Of a stretch of DNA of 6,894 nucleotides, positions 5,692 to 6,894 are shown piece after piece. Origin of the DNA: Methylocapsa sp. (lineage in GTDB: Bacteria; Pseudomonadota; Alphaproteobacteria; Rhizobiales; Beijerinckiaceae); the NCBI GenBank assembly GCA_003162995.1, contig PLUZ01000449.1:1-6894 (forward strand). Direction: 5' to 3'. A program made the translations under genes and the position numbers. The number at the start of each line of letters is the position of its first letter. The first letter of the stretch is position 1. The notes under the pieces were generated by a model. The model had not been told where the DNA came from, ran no database searches, and worked only from the letters and a program-made list of their open reading frames with translations.

Positions 5692-6861
5692 ATGGAGCGT
5701 GTTTTATTTTATCTCAACGGCACACGGATCGCGGTCGCCGATCTTCTTCTTGGCGCCGCAGGCCTTGCCTTAGTTCTGCTTGCGATCATGGCTTGGAGCC
5801 TTGCGGCGCGCGCCCGCGCGAACAGCCGGGACACGCTTGCGGCCGCCGAGCGCCAGCGCGAGATGTTTCACGCGATGGAAGAGATCTCGCGGCAAAACGC
5901 CGGGCTCACCGGATCGGTGCGCAGCGTCGCCGAGGTTTTGGGTTCGCGTCAGGCCGATCTCGCGCGGCTCGTTGCCGATCGGCTCGATGCCGTCGGGACG
6001 CGGGTCGGCGCCGGTCTCGAAGCCTCCGGCAAAACCGCCGGCGAACATCTGGCCAAACTGAACGAAAGACTCGCGGTGATCGATGCGGCGCAGGCAAGGG
6101 TCGCCGCGCTGACCCAAGAAGTCGTCGGCCTCAAGGATATTCTTGCCAACAAGCAAGCGCGCGGCGCCTTCGGCCAAGGCCGCCTCGAAGCTATCATCAA
6201 AGACGGCCTGCCCCCCGCGGCCTTCGAATTTCAATACACGCTCTCCAACAATACCCGCCCCGATTGCGTGATCCGCTTGCCGGGCGACCCCAGGCTGATG
6301 ATCATCGACGCGAAATTTCCGCTCGAAGCCTTCACGGCGCTGCGGGAAGCCGCGAGCGAAGAGGCGCGCAAACATGCGGCGGCAAGGATTCGCACCGATG
6401 TCATAAAACATGTCCGCGATATTGCGGACCGCTATTTTCTGCCCGGGGAAACCCAGGATATAGCGATTCTGTTTGTGCCCTCCGAATCGCTTTACGCCGA
6501 TCTCCACGAATATTTCGAGGATATCATTCAAAAGGCGCATAAGAGCCGCATCATCATCGTTTCGCCATCCCTGCTCATGATGGCGGTTCAGGTCATGCAG
6601 GCGATTGTCCGCGACGCGCGGGTGCGGGAAGAAGCGCATGTCATCCAAGCGGAAGTGCGCCGCCTTGTCGAGGAGGTGGAGCGCCTGCAAACGCGCGTGG
6701 CAAAGCTCGACGCACATTTCAAAATCGCGCAAGAGGATGTCGATCAGATCATCACGTCCGCCGGCAAGATCGCGCGGCGCGGCACGCGGATCGACCGGAT
6801 GGATTTTTCGACCCCGTTGCCCGAAATTTCAGCGGGATCTTTCGACAAAGCGGCGGAATGA
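5692..6861 (+). CDS. rmuC: RmuC family DNA recombination protein
   Basis: This is a 389-residue protein. A single N-terminal membrane helix (about 14-38) anchors it, followed by a long helical, coiled-coil-prone region (about 45-155). The RmuC domain (about 156-345) carries GAFGQGRLEAIIKDGLPP, then FQYTLSNNTRPDCVIRLPG, then the strand RLMIIDAKFPLEAF. The pair P190-D191 and D206-A-K208 fits the PD-(D/E)XK nuclease-like core proposed for the family. Later hallmarks are FVPSESLYADL (261-271), IIIVSPSLLMMAVQVMQAI (287-305) and a second coiled coil at 318-345. In Escherichia coli RmuC limits recombination at inverted repeats. The biochemical activity here is inferred from family only. The ATG at 5692 gives a full membrane anchor, and the upstream in-frame extension to 5578 looks non-coding. 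The Shine-Dalgarno match is weak (a GAGA stretch). The gene ends 33 bases before the window edge. Confidence 0.93.
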   Translation: MERVLFYLNGTRIAVADLLLGAAGLALVLLAIMAWSLAARARANSRDTLAAAERQREMFHAMEEISRQNAGLTGSVRSVAEVLGSRQADLARLVADRLDAVGTRVGAGLEASGKTAGEHLAKLNERLAVIDAAQARVAALTQEVVGLKDILANKQARGAFGQGRLEAIIKDGLPPAAFEFQYTLSNNTRPDCVIRLPGDPRLMIIDAKFPLEAFTALREAASEEARKHAAARIRTDVIKHVRDIADRYFLPGETQDIAILFVPSESLYADLHEYFEDIIQKAHKSRIIIVSPSLLMMAVQVMQAIVRDARVREEAHVIQAEVRRLVEEVERLQTRVAKLDAHFKIAQEDVDQIITSAGKIARRGTRIDRMDFSTPLPEISAGSFDKAAE

Positions 6862-6894
6862 CTTTCGCCGCTTCATGAACTGGTAAAGACGGAC

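Noticed and set aside
5770..6732. Minus-strand open frame of 320 codons opposite rmuC
   Set aside because: It is a mirror of the GC-rich rmuC coding frame. The plus strand has clear RmuC motifs, and the antisense product has none and lacks a sensible start signal.

Overview
The window looks like chromosomal DNA from an alphaproteobacterium, most likely of the order Hyphomicrobiales (Rhizobiales), possibly Beijerinckiaceae-like. This rests on the GC-rich coding sequence (about 57% in one gene by hand count, about 65% in sampled lines of another), the alphaproteobacterial style of the LemA/TPM cluster, and the RmuC and YihY proteins. The taxonomic placement is inference, since the window holds no rRNA or other marker gene. 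I see no insertion sequence, prophage, CRISPR array, tRNA or rRNA.

Layout. Bases 1-120 are the 3' end of a plus-strand flavoprotein of the thioredoxin-reductase type, cut by the window edge. After a short gene-free stretch (121-297) everything up to 5518 is on the minus strand, in transcription order: a YihY/BrkB-family membrane protein (5518-4679), a seven-helix membrane protein resembling DUF5765 (4519-3707), a lemA-ygcG-like-TPM cluster (3613-2966, 2924-2121, 2121-1489), a perfect 17-bp inverted repeat (1446-1485), a small 74-residue protein with an excellent ribosome binding site (1349-1125), and a secreted protein with a DUF3298/RsiV-like core (1086-298). A 173-base divergent intergenic region then separates yihY from a plus-strand rmuC gene (5692-6861).

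How the genes fit together. The clearest unit is the LemA lipoprotein plus two TPM-domain proteins. All three are predicted at the cell envelope, and the last two genes are translationally coupled by a TGATG overlap. The small 74-residue gene and the secreted DUF3298-like gene form a probable two-gene operon with a 38-base gap. The palindrome lies between these two units. RmuC is a predicted DNA-processing factor and probably unrelated to the envelope genes.

I found no convincing new multi-gene system. The items most worth a second look are the perfect palindrome, the unassigned 74-residue protein and its partner, the DUF5765-like membrane protein, and a pair of tiny antisense reading frames with strong ribosome binding sites near the left edge.
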